Shown here: piece after piece, positions 6,104 through 6,446 of the stretch
How the letters are laid out: every line of letters begins with the position of its first letter
Position numbering within the stretch: the first letter of the stretch is position 1
Assembly: GCA_023418705.1 (NCBI GenBank)
Contig: JAEZYZ010000231.1
Location: 1-6,446 of the forward strand
DNA length: 6,446 bases
Reading direction: 5' to 3'
Source of the DNA: Pseudomonadota bacterium
GTDB taxonomy: Bacteria > Myxococcota_A > Polyangia > Polyangiales > Polyangiaceae
Position numbers and translations under genes: made by a program
The notes under the pieces: model-generated
Databases searched by the model: none
What the model was told of the DNA's origin: nothing
What the model saw: only the letters and a program-made list of their open reading frames with translations

Positions 6104-6160
6104 AGGAGCGCTTCGGGGTCTGGAACTGGTCTGGGGTCCGGTGGTCCGCTAGCTCTTGGC

Positions 6161-6197
6161 TGCTGCTTGCTTCGTAGCGAGCAGCGCGAAACGCTGC
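6161..6197 (+). other. Two overlapping, mutually exclusive hairpins downstream of ppa
   Basis: An upstream stem pairs 6162-6171 (GCTGCTTGCT) with 6176-6185 (AGCGAGCAGC) around a TCGT loop, ten pairs with a single G-T wobble. A second perfect 6-bp stem pairs GCAGCG (6181-6186) with CGCTGC (6192-6197) around CGAAA. The two share bases 6181-6185 and cannot form together. No T-tract follows either one. They lie about 60 nt after the ppa stop and may protect or end its transcript. Confidence 0.45.
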
Positions 6198-6227
6198 ACA
6201 GTCCTCGCAACGCTCCGAAACCTCGCT

Positions 6228-6256
6228 CGCCCTCATCGCTGAGGGGCGGTTGTTTT
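6228..6256 (+). terminator. Candidate Rho-independent terminator after ppa
   Basis: CGCCCTCA (6228-6235) pairs with TGAGGGGCG (6240-6248) around a TCGC loop, eight pairs with one bulged G, followed at once by GTTGTTTT. A GC-rich stem with a T-rich tail fits intrinsic termination on the plus strand, here 125 nt downstream of the ppa stop. The T-run is interrupted, so strength is uncertain. Confidence 0.45.
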
Positions 6257-6286
6257 CCGAGGTGCCGTTCGCGCAGACGCCCGTCG

Positions 6287-6311
6287 CGAACTTCCCCCCG
6301 AATCACGGACA
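6287..6311. repeat. Probable terminal inverted repeat of an IS3-family element
   Basis: The segment beginning CGAACTTCCCCCC and ending ACGGACA overlaps the stop of the transposase. From memory it resembles IS3-family ends of the form TGAACTT...CCCC...GACGGACA. The outer boundary near 6287 is an estimate, because the other end of the element is outside the window and no target duplication can be compared. Confidence 0.55.
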
Positions 6312-6446
6312 GGTTGATGATGCCGCCTCCTGAAGGAGACGGGAACGAATTTCGAACTCGATGGGGCTCTTGAAGCCGAGGGTCGAGTGGAGACGCTCGG
6401 GGTTGTAGAAGTGGTCGATGTAGCTGGCCACGACGCGCTTGGTGTC
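6303..6446 (-). CDS. IS3-family transposase (OrfB, integrase core), C-terminal 47 residues
   Basis: The minus-strand frame is open from the right edge to a TGA at 6303-6305. The visible residues carry the hallmark end of the IS3 OrfB DDE integrase domain: a helix VVASYIDHFYNPERLHSTLG followed by FKSPIEFE. In the family the Glu of the DDE triad lies upstream of the visible part, so catalytic residues cannot be checked here. The protein cuts and joins the ends of its own element. IS3 OrfB is normally made by programmed frameshifting from OrfA, which must lie further right. The reading frame is intact to its stop, which falls inside the probable terminal repeat, so this end shows no sign of decay. 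Confidence 0.93.
   Translation of the reverse strand, partial: DTKRVVASYIDHFYNPERLHSTLGFKSPIEFEIRSRLLQEAASSTCP

Larger units (their letters stand above)
6104..6286. other. Non-coding stretch between ppa and the IS element
   Basis: These 183 nt hold no convincing gene; short open frames on both strands lack family signatures and ribosome sites. The content is the hairpins described separately and a G/T-rich run just after ppa (about 6116-6150). Confidence 0.5.
6287..6446 (-). mobile_element. 3' end of an IS3-family insertion sequence (continues off the right edge)
   Basis: This is the end of the element that carries the transposase C-terminus, made up of the last 47 codons plus the probable terminal repeat. 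The rest of the element lies to the right of the window. It sits 183 nt after the ppa stop and does not disrupt any gene visible here. Confidence 0.8.

Noticed and set aside
1..6446. CRISPR array, tRNA/rRNA genes, phage or defence genes, toxin-antitoxin pairs
   Set aside because: No regularly spaced repeats, cloverleaf-like sequences or family signatures were seen on either strand.

Overview
The window is GC-rich (roughly 70% by eye) chromosomal DNA, most likely from a myxobacterium or another Myxococcota member. The grounds are strong G/C bias at third codon positions, frequent GTG starts, several Pro/Ala-rich lipoproteins, and two small secreted proteins resembling the AgmX/PglI (TonB-like) C-terminal domain. 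The genus cannot be fixed from the sequence alone.

Layout, left to right. Positions 2-361 (+) are the 3' end of a gene entering from the left: a Pro/Ala-rich linker and a short C-terminal domain of unknown function. It converges on a minus-strand block read from about 4843 down to 424. In transcription order this block holds a 430-aa lipoprotein (4843-3551), a class I SAM-dependent methyltransferase (3374-2541), a Cys-rich lipoprotein (2528-1932), glutamyl-Q tRNA(Asp) synthetase GluQRS (1951-929), and a small AgmX/PglI-like secreted protein (825-424). The methyltransferase, Cys-rich lipoprotein and gluQRS are packed with a 12-nt gap and then a 20-nt overlap, so they look like one translationally coupled operon. 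The outer two genes have longer leaders (176 and 103 nt) and may have their own promoters.

From an 80-bp divergent intergenic region, the plus strand carries a second AgmX/PglI-like lipoprotein (4924-5508) and, 43 nt later, a complete family I inorganic pyrophosphatase (ppa, 5552-6103). About 200 nt without a gene follow, containing strong hairpins, one of them a plausible terminator. The right edge is the end of an IS3-family insertion sequence: the last 47 codons of its transposase on the minus strand and the probable terminal inverted repeat near 6287-6311.

Functionally this is mostly housekeeping (tRNA queuosine modification, pyrophosphate removal) mixed with lineage-specific envelope proteins of unknown role. 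I see no CRISPR array, tRNA or rRNA gene, phage, toxin-antitoxin or defence system, and no convincing new multi-gene system. The observations most worth a second look are the coupled methyltransferase/Cys-rich lipoprotein/gluQRS cluster, the two divergent two-cysteine proteins in one neighbourhood, and the overlapping hairpins after ppa.
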